Assembly: GCF_011090185.1 (NCBI RefSeq)
Contig: NZ_JAAFGS010000007.1
Coordinates: 62,001-126,000, forward strand
DNA from: Saccharibacillus alkalitolerans
Lineage (GTDB): Bacteria > Bacillota > Bacilli > Paenibacillales > Paenibacillaceae
Direction of reading: 5' to 3'
DNA: 64,000 nucleotides
Shown: positions 7,712 through 16,496 of the stretch, piece after piece
How the letters are laid out: every line of letters begins with the position of its first letter
Position numbering within the stretch: the first letter of the stretch is position 1
Made by a program: the position numbers and the translations under genes
Notes under the pieces: model-generated
What the model was told of the DNA's origin: nothing
What the model saw: only the letters and a program-made list of their open reading frames with translations
The model's database searches: none

Positions 7712-9061
7712 TTATTTCCACACACGATTTAATTTGAGCGCTTCCTGAATATATCCCCACACCGAAACCGGGCTCATGATGATTTGATAAAGCAGGATAT
7801 AAGCGACAAAGCCGAGTGCGTTTTTGCGTACTCTCAGGTTTAGCGTCTTAAAGACCCTTTTCTGATACGTGTACAAAATGAAATTGGCTGCGAAAGTCAA
7901 AGGCAGAACCAGCAGGGTGGTGAGGCCCACTACCCAATAGTGGCCGAAGAACGCCATGATCAGGCCCGGAAGCCATACGAAGGTATAGATGAAGTCCAGA
8001 TAAGGCATGACCAGATTGCAAAACGTTAAATATTTCGTGTAAGGAGAAGGCTGTTGCCAAGGTTTGACGACTTTGAGAGCTTCGATCATACCTCTTGCCC
8101 AGCGGCTTCTTTGTCTGAAGAAATGGTACAAACTTTCGGGTACCTCCGTAAAAGCGACGGCAAGAGGCTCGAAATATACTTTCCACCCTTTGCCCAGAAA
8201 GCGCCAGGTTAATACGATATCTTCGCCGATCGCATCGGGCCAGCCTTCGACTTCTCTCACGCGATCCGTTTTGTAGAGGGAGAAGGCGCCCTGGGCGACC
8301 AGTGTGCCCTGGAACAAGCCCTGCAGACGCTTGATGCTGGCGATACCGAGGAAGTAATCCCATTCTTGGATTTTTGCCAAAAAGTTTCCGCGGCTGTTGC
8401 GCACCAGTACAGCGCCCGCAACGGCGCACACGTCGCTAGGCGACGACTTGAATCGCGCAACTATGTGTCGGAGCGCTTTTTTATGGAGCAGCGTGTCGGC
8501 GTCCAAAGTAAGCATGAGCTCGGTCTCGACATAAGCCAGAGCCGAATTCAGCGCATGGTTTTTGCCTGGCGAAGCTTCGAAAATGACTTTCAGGCGCATG
8601 CCTAATTCCTCCGCGACATTCTCGGCTACGGCAGCCGTCCGGTCGGTGGAGTTGTTGTCGATCACAATGACGTTAACTTCTCCGGTATAATCCTGCGTCG
8701 ATATATAGCGGAGCGTATCCGCGATTCCCGCTTCTTCGTTGTAGCAGGCAACTAAAATCGTGACCGGATCATACGGATAGGACTCTTTCAGTGGCGGCTG
8801 CCGGTCCAGCAAAAGACTCGACACCATAAAGGCGTTCGTATAACCCGGAATGTAGGACAAACCGATGATAATAAGGATAGCTGCAGGGAGCGTGATGATC
8901 GAACCGAGATCATTTACCCAAGCTACCGATAAAACGATGGAAAACAGCATCCAGGTTGTCGCTAATCCGTGACTCAAGTAGAATTTGCCTTTCAAGGGGA
9001 GGTAAAGCTTGGATCTTGCGGGAGGGGGTGATTTGTCAACGGCCGGGGATTCATTTTGCAT
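7712..9061 (-). CDS. Membrane GT2 glycosyltransferase (PgaC/IcaA-like)
   Basis: A 449-residue processive family 2 glycosyltransferase. After a short basic cytoplasmic start come two membrane segments (about 30-80), the GT-A domain with VLVACYNEE, the DxD-type LDADT near residue 188, GEDIVLTWR, and the QRSRWARG product-binding motif near residue 320. Three further membrane segments follow (about 345-440). This is the layout of synthases making beta-linked polysaccharides such as poly-N-acetylglucosamine or hyaluronan, with polymer exported through the same protein. The partner downstream is a secreted GH18-like protein. Length and order match IcaA/PgaC (about 410-440 residues). The sugar cannot be fixed from sequence. 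Confidence 0.8.
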   Translation of the reverse strand: MQNESPAVDKSPPPARSKLYLPLKGKFYLSHGLATTWMLFSIVLSVAWVNDLGSIITLPAAILIIIGLSYIPGYTNAFMVSSLLLDRQPPLKESYPYDPVTILVACYNEEAGIADTLRYISTQDYTGEVNVIVIDNNSTDRTAAVAENVAEELGMRLKVIFEASPGKNHALNSALAYVETELMLTLDADTLLHKKALRHIVARFKSSPSDVCAVAGAVLVRNSRGNFLAKIQEWDYFLGIASIKRLQGLFQGTLVAQGAFSLYKTDRVREVEGWPDAIGEDIVLTWRFLGKGWKVYFEPLAVAFTEVPESLYHFFRQRSRWARGMIEALKVVKPWQQPSPYTKYLTFCNLVMPYLDFIYTFVWLPGLIMAFFGHYWVVGLTTLLVLPLTFAANFILYTYQKRVFKTLNLRVRKNALGFVAYILLYQIIMSPVSVWGYIQEALKLNRVWK

Positions 9062-9517
9062 TCGTTTTCTCCGTTCTTATAAGTGATTCTTTTGATTTAG
9101 AGCTTATTATCTATTTCCTAAATGCTATTATATTTGCTTGCTGTGTTGGTTTCAGTGTACTTTCTGATTCCAAATATGGGCTTTTCGAAAGAAAAAGAAC
9201 GGAAGAATTTTTTTAAGGCTTACCTAAAAGTATAGTTTTTTACATATTAATAATTGGGGTAAATAAGCATTTTCGAATTAAAGTAATGAAAGTTGGGCAG
9301 GGAAAGAAAGGTCTTCGTCCCTATGGAATCTATCTCCTAAATGGAAGCTTTCTTTTTTTGAATTCCGAGTCTTCCCTGCGCGGCGTTCCTTATACCCGTT
9401 CCCTATAACCAGCCATGCCTTTTACGTTTACATAAGAAGCGCCCCGGCCGTGCTACAATCGAATCATTCCAAGCGAACGCGAAACGTGCACGAACTACAC
9501 TCAAGGGGGCTTTTACC
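9062..9517. other. Intergenic region upstream of two divergent genes
   Basis: 456 bp without a gene, AT-rich at its left side. It must hold the promoters of the GT2 gene (minus) and the MetE-like gene (plus). A TACAAT at 9454-9459 is a plausible -10 for the latter, but no good -35 stands at the proper distance. No repeat or convincing terminator was seen. Confidence 0.5.
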
Positions 9518-10678
9518 ATGACCGATAAATTCCAACTCGTAGGCAGCCTGCTTCGTCCCGAAGAGCTGCTGAAATATAAGACGCAGATCGAGCACCGCGA
9601 CGACATTCAATATCCGTTCTACCAGGAATTCGACGGCTATCAGCAGTGCGAAGCGAAAGCGATCGAATCGGTCGTCCAAGACCAAATCCAACATGATCTG
9701 TCGATCATCACCGACGGCGAGTATTCCAAGTCGATGTGGCATCTGGACTTTGTCTGGGGCTTCCAGGGGATCGAGCGCTATATCGCGGATCACGGCTACT
9801 TTTTCCGCGACGTCGACGGCACCTCCAAGTACGAGACGCGCAAAGACATCGGGCTGCGGATCACGGGCGAGCTGGGCGGCAAAAACCATCATTTCCTCGA
9901 ATCGTTCAAGCAGCTGAAAAACAGCGCCGGCGACCGCGAAACGAAGCTGTGCGTGCCGTCTCCGTCCCATATCTTCGGCGAGCTGTCGTGGTCGGACAAC
10001 ATCGGCGGCACGGATTCCGTTTACCAGGACGCCAAGGCGCTCAAAGCCGGCCTCACGAAGGCGTACAAAGAATTCGTGCAGGAATTCGCGGACGCCGGCG
10101 GCAAAATCCTTCAATTCGACGACTGCCTGTGGGAGCTGTTCGCGGACGACAACCCGAATTCCCCGTATACCGGCGAGCACATCGACCAGGAGCAGGTGCA
10201 GGCGCTGGCGGCGGAGTTTATCGACATCAACAACACGATCATCGACTTCGGTCACGGACTGGGTCTGAAAATGTGGACGCACAACTGCCGCGGCAACTAC
10301 GATTCCCGCAACATGGGCGGCGGCTCGTACGCGAAGATCGCGAACCTGTTCCTGAAGCAGCTCAAATACGACCGCTTCTTCCTGGAGTGGGACGACGAGC
10401 GCGCGGGTTCGCTGGAGGCGCTGGAAGTGTTCAAAGACAAGCCGGACACGGAGATCGTGCTGGGTCTGCTGTCGTCGAAGACCAACACGCTGGACGACGA
10501 AGAGCGCGTGCTGCGCCTGCTGGACGAAGCGTCAAGCATTATCGAGAAGGACCGTCTGCTGCTGTCCCACCAGTGCGGCTTCGCATCCTGCGACGGCGGC
10601 AACGAGCTGACGCAGGCGGAGCAGTGGGCGAAGATCGAACAGGGCAAAAAGATCGCGCAGCGGTATTGGAGTAAGTAA
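9518..10678 (+). CDS. MetE C-terminal-like methyltransferase (YxjG/YxjH family)
   Basis: A 386-residue cytosolic protein of the cobalamin-independent methionine synthase C-terminal family, a TIM barrel that uses zinc to activate a thiol for methyl transfer. The zinc ligands are visible as WTHNCRGNY (His and Cys, near residue 252), a Glu in FFLEWDDERAG, and a Cys in HQCGFASCDGGN near the end. It lacks the N-terminal half of true MetE (about 750 residues), as do Bacillus YxjG and YxjH, which are linked to methionine salvage. CAAGGGGG lies about 10 nt before the ATG. It is a single gene closed by a terminator. The exact methyl donor and acceptor are unknown. No S-box leader is seen upstream. Confidence 0.85.
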   Translation: MTDKFQLVGSLLRPEELLKYKTQIEHRDDIQYPFYQEFDGYQQCEAKAIESVVQDQIQHDLSIITDGEYSKSMWHLDFVWGFQGIERYIADHGYFFRDVDGTSKYETRKDIGLRITGELGGKNHHFLESFKQLKNSAGDRETKLCVPSPSHIFGELSWSDNIGGTDSVYQDAKALKAGLTKAYKEFVQEFADAGGKILQFDDCLWELFADDNPNSPYTGEHIDQEQVQALAAEFIDINNTIIDFGHGLGLKMWTHNCRGNYDSRNMGGGSYAKIANLFLKQLKYDRFFLEWDDERAGSLEALEVFKDKPDTEIVLGLLSSKTNTLDDEERVLRLLDEASSIIEKDRLLLSHQCGFASCDGGNELTQAEQWAKIEQGKKIAQRYWSK

Positions 10679-10719
10679 GGTTCGGCTGCAGAGCCGTTCG
10701 ACCCGATTTCCCGCTAAAC

Positions 10720-10747
10720 GAGCACCCCTTCGGGGGTGTTTTTTTTG
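10720..10747 (+). terminator. Terminator of the MetE-like gene
   Basis: GCACCCC-TTCG-GGGGTGT followed by eight T; a compact tetraloop terminator 44 nt after the stop codon. Confidence 0.9.
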
Positions 10748-10820
10748 TCGAGAAAGCAAAATTTGTTCCCGTTCGCACCACTCGGATCTATCCGTGTTTG
10801 CCGCGTTGTACCGGACACTT

Positions 10821-11003
10821 TAACGAACCCTGATTTCGCTATTTGCTGATTTTCGGTCCGCTTAGCAATCTAACGAATTTTCATATTCTTATTTGCTGCT
10901 GCAAGGTCTGTTTGAGGCGGATTTTACTGAAATAGCGTGACTGTGATTCGTTAGAATTTGCAAAAGCCGCCTGGAGAACGAATAGCGTGACGAGAGTTCG
11001 TTA
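10821..11003. repeat. 183-bp intergenic element, copy A (four 23-nt units)
   Basis: Four units of the form TAACGAA-N9-CGCTATT. Units at 10821 and 10871 are direct; units at 10931 and 10981 are reverse-complement. Unit starts are 50, 60 and 50 nt apart, so the whole is a long imperfect palindrome of exactly 183 bp. The second unit is the most diverged (ends CTTATT). It fills most of the 552-bp gap between the MetE-like gene and the mscS-type gene. The rest of the gap (11004-11230) holds only the mscS promoter region, where nothing else was recognised. Confidence 0.8.
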
Positions 11004-11230
11004 GAGCTTCTGCACGCCGCACCATCGGACGAAGCAGGACTGCATGGCGCAGTGTCCTACGTGACTCTGCACGGCGATTCTGCCCGCTCCTGTCAGCCGA
11101 CCGTCTGCCGCCCGGAGCAGGATTTGCCTTCGTGAATTGCCTTTTCTCTGGGAGAAGGCTTCCGATTTTGCCTCTCTGCCGGCTATTCCGTATAATAGTA
11201 GGCTAATGCGAATCATGCTGGGAGGACATC

Positions 11231-12475
11231 ATGGACTTTATCCGAGAACAACTGAAAGGCTACGGGATGAGCGACCTGATGATCGTGTACCTTTCCAATA
11301 TCATCATGGTACTGTTCATCGCCGCGGTCTCTATCATCGCCAATCTGATCGCCAAAAAAATCGTGCTGAACGCCATATCCCGTATCGTCAGCAGAAACAG
11401 GCTGAAGTGGGGCGCGATCGTGCTGGAGAAAAACGTGCTGCACAAGCTGTCGCATCTGGTACCGGCGGTCATCATCTATTTCTCTGCCTGGTCTTTTCCG
11501 GCTTATCAGATCCTGATCGAGCGATTGGCCGCGGTCTACATGATCGTCGTGGCGATCACCGTGCTGAACGCGCTGCTGAACGCTTTCGACGAAATTTACC
11601 GCTCGTTCGAAGTGTCCAAGATCCGCCCGATCAAAGGTTACATTCAAGTCATGAAGATCGTGCTGTTCATTATCGGCGGCATTTTGAGCGTGGCGGGACT
11701 GATCGGGCAAAATCCTCTGATCATTCTCAGCGGTCTCGGCGCCCTGTCGGCGGTGCTGATGCTGGTGTTCAAAGACTCCATTTTGGGCTTGGTCGCGGGC
11801 ATCCAGCTGTCGTCCAACGACATGGTGCGCGTGGGCGACTGGATCGAAATGCCGAATTACAATGCGGACGGCGACGTCATCGACATTACGCTGAACACGG
11901 TCAAAGTCATGAATTTCGATAAAACGATCACGATGATTCCGAGCTATGCGCTGATTTCGGATTCGTTCCGCAACTGGAGAAGCATGCAGACGTCCGGCGG
12001 AAGACGCATCAAGCGGAGCATCCGGATCGATACGAGCAGCATCGGCTTCTGTACGGAGGAGATGATCGGAGAGTTCAAGAAGATTCATTACTTGTCCGAT
12101 TACCTCGAGTCCCGCTTGCAGGAGATCGAAGCGTACAACGCGGAACACAACGTCAACCGGGAGAGCAAAGTCAACGGAAGACAGCTGACGAACGTCGGCG
12201 TGTTCCGGGAGTATATCCGCCAGTACCTGCGCCATCATCCGGGCATTCACCAGGGCATGACGCTGATGGTCAGACAGCTGGCGCCGGAAGAAACCGGGCT
12301 GCCGCTGGAAATCTACGCGTTCAGCAGCGACACGGCCTGGGCGGTCTACGAGACCGTGCAGGCGGATATTTTCGACCATATTTTCGCGGTGGCTCCGATG
12401 TTCGGCCTGCGCGTTTTCCAGAATCCGACGGGTCACGATATCTCGCGAATACGGGAAGGGGAAGCGTCCTTATGA
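11231..12475 (+). CDS. Mechanosensitive channel of the MscS family (YbdG-like)
   Basis: A 414-residue membrane protein. Membrane segments lie at about 18-40, 70-90, 95-115 and 135-160; the pore-lining helix follows at about 160-190 (SGLGALSAVLMLVFKDSILGLVAG), which leads into the conserved beta domain (DMVRVGDWIEM). MscS channels open under membrane tension to release solutes on osmotic downshift. The long C-terminal cytoplasmic part with INHERENT helices rather than a short cage, and PSYALISDSFRNWR, resembles the YbdG/MscM branch. GGGAGG is 5 nt from the ATG. Its stop overlaps the next start (ATGA), so it is translationally coupled to two small genes, probably one operon ending at the 13641 terminator. 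Confidence 0.85.
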   Translation: MDFIREQLKGYGMSDLMIVYLSNIIMVLFIAAVSIIANLIAKKIVLNAISRIVSRNRLKWGAIVLEKNVLHKLSHLVPAVIIYFSAWSFPAYQILIERLAAVYMIVVAITVLNALLNAFDEIYRSFEVSKIRPIKGYIQVMKIVLFIIGGILSVAGLIGQNPLIILSGLGALSAVLMLVFKDSILGLVAGIQLSSNDMVRVGDWIEMPNYNADGDVIDITLNTVKVMNFDKTITMIPSYALISDSFRNWRSMQTSGGRRIKRSIRIDTSSIGFCTEEMIGEFKKIHYLSDYLESRLQEIEAYNAEHNVNRESKVNGRQLTNVGVFREYIRQYLRHHPGIHQGMTLMVRQLAPEETGLPLEIYAFSSDTAWAVYETVQADIFDHIFAVAPMFGLRVFQNPTGHDISRIREGEASL

Positions 12476-13164
12476 GCTATTCCAAAATTTTGTTCGGCTC
12501 GGTATACTGCGGCACCGGATCGGTCGGCCGCATCGGCGGCGGTGCGCGATTGAACGCTTTGCCTGCTTGGCCGATCGGCGGGGAGGACGGACTGCCCATG
12601 CTCCCGCTGGTCCGCTTGGGAAGCGAATTTTTCGCCATACCGACGATTTCCGAAGACTTCATGCTCACGGTGTTTCTGCCGCAGCCCGGAGCGGAGGGGT
12701 TTTCCCCGACTTACGCGGATCGCATTCGCTGCGGCGCTGCCGAGCAGGGAGCGTATCTCGAACCGGAGAACCTGTCCGCCAAAGTTCTGCTGCACGAAAA
12801 AAGCGCGTCGGAACTCCGGCATCCCTCGTCGCTGTATCTGCCGCCGGGAGAGATAGGCCTTTCGCCGATGACCGACGAAGAGCTTGACCGCGAAATTGCG
12901 GACGAGGTGAACGGAATCGAAATCTCCAAGCAGTTTGGCCGGGAGCATTGGCTGAACGATCCGCTGCGGATCAGCCCGCGTTATCATCTGATCGCGCAGC
13001 TGAACGAAGCGGACCTTGCGGCGTTCGATCCCGCTTACCGGGGCATCTTCAACGGGGGAATCGGCTACCTCTATCTGGATTACCGCATCAAAAAGCTGCA
13101 GGGCGGCGAAGCCGGCCTTTTCTTTATTCAATATCCGAAAAAGGAGGCGGATTCCGGTGGATGA
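12472..13164 (+). CDS. Hypothetical protein, weakly DUF1963/YwqG-like
   Basis: A 230-residue soluble protein without signal or membrane segments. The opening (GGGARLNALPAWPIGGEDGLPMLPLVRL) recalls the DUF1963/YwqG pattern of a GG..P..P...WP core followed by a hydrophobic strand, but the match is loose and the function of that family is unknown. It starts inside the stop of the MscS gene (4-nt overlap) and ends 8 nt inside the following GNAT gene, so all three are coupled. Nothing catalytic was recognised. Confidence 0.6.
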   Translation: MSYSKILFGSVYCGTGSVGRIGGGARLNALPAWPIGGEDGLPMLPLVRLGSEFFAIPTISEDFMLTVFLPQPGAEGFSPTYADRIRCGAAEQGAYLEPENLSAKVLLHEKSASELRHPSSLYLPPGEIGLSPMTDEELDREIADEVNGIEISKQFGREHWLNDPLRISPRYHLIAQLNEADLAAFDPAYRGIFNGGIGYLYLDYRIKKLQGGEAGLFFIQYPKKEADSGG

Positions 13165-13618
13165 TCGTTCCTCGCCGAACCGGGGCCCTTTTATCGAAAA
13201 AGCGTCTTCCGACCAATTCCCGCAGCTGGCGCGGCTCTGGCTCGAGGCGTCGCTGGCGGCGCATGCTTTCGTGGATGCGGCGTACTGGACGGCGAACAAG
13301 CGGGCGATGGAAGAGCAGTATCTGCCTGCGTCGGAAGTCCATGTCTGCATGGCGGACGGCGAAGCCGCCGGCTTCGTCGCGATGGCGGGCGATTACCTGG
13401 CCGCGCTGTTCGTCGATCCTTCCCGTCAGGGACACGGATACGGCGCAATGCTGCTGGACCGCGTCAAAAGTGACCGGAACACCGTTACGCTGCATGTATT
13501 CGCCCGCAACGAACGGGCGGCCGCTTTTTACCGCAAGCAGAACTTCGAGCCCCAGCATGAGCAGATCGACGAAGCGACGGGCGAGCGCGAAATCGTGATG
13601 GTCTGGAGGCGGGCGTAA
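13157..13618 (+). CDS. GNAT acetyltransferase (YjaB-like)
   Basis: A 153-residue protein read from a GTG at 13157, which has AAGGAGG nine nt upstream inside the preceding gene. It has the GNAT fold: DYLAALFVDPSRQGHGYGAMLLD carries beta-4 and the acetyl-CoA pyrophosphate loop (Q/RxxGxG/A), and NERAAAFYRKQNFEP is the usual beta-5/alpha-4 end. The HAFVD...Y stretch and layout resemble E. coli YjaB. GNAT enzymes move an acetyl group from acetyl-CoA to an amine; the acceptor is unknown. It is the last gene of the mscS-type operon. Confidence 0.8.
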   Translation: MDDRSSPNRGPFIEKASSDQFPQLARLWLEASLAAHAFVDAAYWTANKRAMEEQYLPASEVHVCMADGEAAGFVAMAGDYLAALFVDPSRQGHGYGAMLLDRVKSDRNTVTLHVFARNERAAAFYRKQNFEPQHEQIDEATGEREIVMVWRRA

Positions 13619-13640
13619 GAAGGACTTTTCAAGGCAGCCT

Positions 13641-13667
13641 GAAGGCGCTCTTCGGAGCGCCTTTTTC
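13641..13667 (+). terminator. Terminator of the mscS-type operon
   Basis: GAAGGCGCTC-TTCG-GAGCGCCTTTTTC, 23 nt after the GNAT stop. Confidence 0.9.
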
Positions 13668-13776
13668 CCATGTCCTGCAACAAACTTCCGAATCGCTGCA
13701 ACAAAACGCAAAACGGTAGCCGATTCCGCCCCGCTCAAGGTACGATAAACGCGTGAAGAAGAGAAAGGAGGCCGGC

Positions 13777-14220
13777 ATGAAAATCGTATTCGAAACCGAC
13801 GCCGCGCTGGACCGCCGGACGGCGAAAGTGCTGACGCATCCCGACGACCGGGAGAGATGGACGCCGATCCGGGAGGCGATCGAGCAGGCGGAGGAGAAGA
13901 TCGGGCTGATCAACGCCGCCAACGACCGGGTCGTCCAGGTGCCGCTCGGACAGATCGCCGCGATTCAATCGGAAGACCGGATGTGCGGGGTAACCCTGAT
14001 CACCGGCGAAAAGTACTTATGGAACCAACGTCTGAAGGCCGCCGGGGACACGTTCGCCGCGCCCCGTTTTATCCGGATCAACAACGGCACGATCATCGGC
14101 GCCGCGCATATCCGTGAATTTTCGTCCGCCGCCCACGCCCGTATCGAAGTTACGCTGAACGACGGCTCGCAGCATGTGGTCAGCCGGTATTACATCCGAC
14201 AATTCAGGAGGGATTTATGA
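13777..14220 (+). CDS. LytTR-domain transcriptional regulator
   Basis: A 147-residue protein. The start chosen is the ATG at 13777, because AAAGGAGG stands 5-6 nt before it; the upstream GTG (13753) lacks a site. The C-terminal hundred residues form a LytTR DNA-binding domain (IGLINAANDRVVQVPLGQIAAIQSED..., ending HVVSRYYIRQFRRDL). There is no receiver domain, as is usual for the small LytTR proteins paired with DUF3021 membrane proteins. The stop overlaps the next ATG, so the two are co-translated. In known pairs the membrane protein restrains the regulator, which then controls its own operon; that is inferred here. Confidence 0.85.
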   Translation: MKIVFETDAALDRRTAKVLTHPDDRERWTPIREAIEQAEEKIGLINAANDRVVQVPLGQIAAIQSEDRMCGVTLITGEKYLWNQRLKAAGDTFAAPRFIRINNGTIIGAAHIREFSSAAHARIEVTLNDGSQHVVSRYYIRQFRRDL

Positions 14221-14639
14221 TGATGATCCAGCTTCGCAATTCGTTTTTCCAGGTGTTTACGTTGTCGCTGCTGTGGGTGGTGCTGCTGCTGACCTTTTTC
14301 TACGGCGGGGAAACGGTCGGGATCGGCTACCTGTGGAACGTCGCCGGAATCGCCGCGATCTGCGCCGCCCTGTTCGGGGTCATGTACAACGCGCTGTGGA
14401 ATCATTTTACGCTGAAGCCGGCCTGGAACATTCTCATCTCGTCGGCGCTGTCGCTCGGAGGAGCCATGCTGGCGGTGCTGCTGTTCTCGCGGGACATGTA
14501 CGAGCTGCTGCTTCCCTGGCTGCCGGGCATGATCGCGCTGTCGCTGGTGCTGCATACGCTGGGGTTTTACATTTATGCGAAGATGGACAGCAGGAAGCGG
14601 GCGGACGAACTGAACAACAAGTTAAAAGAACAGGCCTAG
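14217..14639 (+). CDS. DUF3021 four-helix membrane protein
   Basis: A 140-residue protein with four hydrophobic segments (about 11-33, 42-60, 75-92, 98-120) and a charged tail, the pattern of DUF3021. It overlaps the LytTR gene by four bases. DUF3021 proteins are regular partners of LytTR regulators and likely hold them inactive at the membrane. AGGAGG lies 5-7 nt before the start. A terminator follows within 40 nt, so this is a two-gene operon. Confidence 0.85.
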   Translation: MMMIQLRNSFFQVFTLSLLWVVLLLTFFYGGETVGIGYLWNVAGIAAICAALFGVMYNALWNHFTLKPAWNILISSALSLGGAMLAVLLFSRDMYELLLPWLPGMIALSLVLHTLGFYIYAKMDSRKRADELNNKLKEQA

Positions 14640-14677
14640 ACGCCGAAAAGTATCGAAAAGAGCCGAATTTCCAAGCA

Positions 14678-14714
14678 AACGAGCCGCAGAAGAGATTCTG
14701 AGGCTCGTTTTTTG
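14678..14714. terminator. Bidirectional terminator
   Basis: AACGAGCC (14678-14685) pairs with GGCTCGTT (14702-14709) and is followed by TTTTTG. It sits between the convergent DUF3021 and ABC permease genes. Confidence 0.8.
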
Positions 14715-14730
14715 CTGCCCTATAGGCGAA

Positions 14731-15441
14731 TTACCGATGGTCCGCCCGTTTCCACCAAGACATCGTCCCCAGCGCACCGACTGCAAACACCAAGACGAGA
14801 ATAACGTAACTGGCTTTGCCAAGCGGGAACGTCGTCAAGCCGCTCATCGACAGATGCAGCGCCGGAATCGACCAGGGCAGGTAGGCGCCGAGCGCGGTAG
14901 GTCCGGCGGTCAGGGCAATCATAAGCGTGGTGAACGCATAAGCGATCGGAACCAGATAACCGCGCGAGATGCTGGCCAGCAGCGCGATCGGCGAACAGAG
15001 CAGCAGATGGAAAACGGCAATCAGCAGCAGCTCGCCGAATTGTTTCATGATCATGCTCCAGGAAAAGCCGGGTACGCCGATCAGCAGACCGAGCAGCAGT
15101 GAGAAGCCGAAAATCATCAGCGTCGATGCCAAGCACCAGCCTGCGATCACGAGTCCTTTGGCGATCACGATTGCGGTACGGGAGACCGGCAGCGCCAGCA
15201 GATCTTTCACGGTCCGATCCGCGTATTCCCGCCCGAATACCCAAGCGGTGATGGTGCCGAACCCCATCAGACCGAATACGGAAGCAAACAAAAACGACAT
15301 GTTTCCCAAATGCTCATTCCAGTCGGCTCCGCCGGAGCGAATGCCGGTGACAAACAACAGGAAGACCAACATCCCCCACAGCACCGGCGAACGACTTAAT
15401 TTTCGATTCTCCGTATAAACGGCATTCCATAATAATTTCAT
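14731..15441 (-). CDS. ABC-2 type permease
   Basis: A 236-residue integral membrane protein with six hydrophobic segments (about 18-36, 48-70, 92-118, 135-160, 165-185, 205-228) and the start MKLLWNAVYTENRKLSRSP, typical of BcrB-type ABC-2 permeases. The conserved FGREYADRTVKDLLALPVSR loop follows the second helix. It lies 23 nt downstream of an ABC ATPase gene on the same strand and forms the transporter with it. The locus is probably under the TetR-type regulator upstream. Substrate is unknown; drug or peptide antibiotic export is common for this type. Confidence 0.85.
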   Translation of the reverse strand: MKLLWNAVYTENRKLSRSPVLWGMLVFLLFVTGIRSGGADWNEHLGNMSFLFASVFGLMGFGTITAWVFGREYADRTVKDLLALPVSRTAIVIAKGLVIAGWCLASTLMIFGFSLLLGLLIGVPGFSWSMIMKQFGELLLIAVFHLLLCSPIALLASISRGYLVPIAYAFTTLMIALTAGPTALGAYLPWSIPALHLSMSGLTTFPLGKASYVILVLVFAVGALGTMSWWKRADHR

Positions 15442-15464
15442 GTCGAATATCCTCCTTGGACCGT

Positions 15465-16376
15465 TTATTCGCTTACTCGCTGTAAAAAGTACGACTCGAG
15501 GCCTTCTTCTTCCACCGTCAGCCCGGCCAGTGAAAGGTCGGCATCCACAAGCAGCTTGGCTACACGCTCAGGCTGGCGAATCGCCTCGTCGTCCGCGATC
15601 TCGATATTGCCTTCGTCCGCGATTCGCGCATTGTAACCGGCTTGCAGCAGCAATCGACTCGCGGTTTCCCGGCGATCCTGAACTTTGACCGTCAGACGCT
15701 TGCGCCGGAGCTGTTCGAATTCCCGCGAGCTGATCTCTTCAAGCAGCGCGCCGCCGTGAATGATGCCGATCCGCGACGCCAGCTTGGACATCTCCTCCAA
15801 AATGTGGCTCGAAATAAATACGGTCATGCCTTCCTCCTTGGCCAGTCGGCGCAGAAGCTCGCGAACATGAACGATGCCTGCCGGGTCCAATGCATTGGTC
15901 GGTTCGTCCAGGATCAGAACGGAGGGGTTATGAATCATCGCTTTGGCTAGACCGAGTTTCTGCGCATTGCCGAGAGACAAGTTTTTGGCTTTGGTATCGG
16001 CGTAAGGCGTCAGCCGCAATTTTTCCATGACGGATTCGGTCGCGCTGTTTTCCGGCAGGCCGCGCAGTTTGGCGATCAGCCGAAGATTGTCGCGTACCGT
16101 GAAATTCGGGTAAGCATAAGGCGTCTCTACCATATAGCCGACCTGCTGCCACAGATCGGGCTTGGCTTCGATTACGCTTCGGCCGTTGATATACGCTGTT
16201 CCGGAAGTCGGCCGAATCATGCCCAGCAGCATCCGGATCGTCGTCGTTTTTCCGGCTCCGTTCAGACCCAGAAAGCCGTAAATTTCTCCGCGATGCACAG
16301 TCAGCGATACGTTCTGCAGAACCGAATGAGTGCCGTATCGCTTGGTCAAAGATTCCGTGCGAATGATCTCCTGCAT
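15465..16376 (-). CDS. ABC transporter ATP-binding protein (BcrA-like)
   Basis: A 303-residue ATPase: Walker A (GLNGAGKTTT), Q-loop, signature LSLGNAQK (a variant of LSGGQ with Asn-Ala), Walker B (VLILDEPTNALDP) and switch His in FISSHILEE. The C-terminal 80 residues are the extension usual in BcrA-type exporters. The start at 16376 is chosen because AAGGAG is 8 nt upstream; an ATG six bases earlier would sit too close to it. It pairs with the permease that follows. Its promoter region carries an operator-like site also found before the TetR gene. Confidence 0.9.
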   Translation of the reverse strand: MQEIIRTESLTKRYGTHSVLQNVSLTVHRGEIYGFLGLNGAGKTTTIRMLLGMIRPTSGTAYINGRSVIEAKPDLWQQVGYMVETPYAYPNFTVRDNLRLIAKLRGLPENSATESVMEKLRLTPYADTKAKNLSLGNAQKLGLAKAMIHNPSVLILDEPTNALDPAGIVHVRELLRRLAKEEGMTVFISSHILEEMSKLASRIGIIHGGALLEEISSREFEQLRRKRLTVKVQDRRETASRLLLQAGYNARIADEGNIEIADDEAIRQPERVAKLLVDADLSLAGLTVEEEGLESYFLQRVSE

Positions 16377-16405
16377 CTTCATTTCTCCTTGATCGTTATT
16401 TTGTT

Positions 16406-16427
16406 TACCGAACGTTCGTTGAGTCAA
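16406..16427. promoter_or_regulatory. Operator-like site before the ABC operon
   Basis: CCGAACGTTCGTTGAGTCAA, which contains the palindromic core CGAACGTTCG. The stretch AACGTTCGTTGA followed by CAA recurs at 17151-17167 upstream of tetR. It is a probable binding site for the TetR-type repressor. Confidence 0.7.
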
Positions 16428-16496
16428 ATGGTTGAAAAAAGAAGCACCGAAGTGCTCATTATCTTTTCGCTTGCGTTATCTTTTGGCTGACTCTGC

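Noticed and set aside
10821-11003. CRISPR array
   Set aside because: Units are short, in both orientations, with varied middles and no cas genes near.
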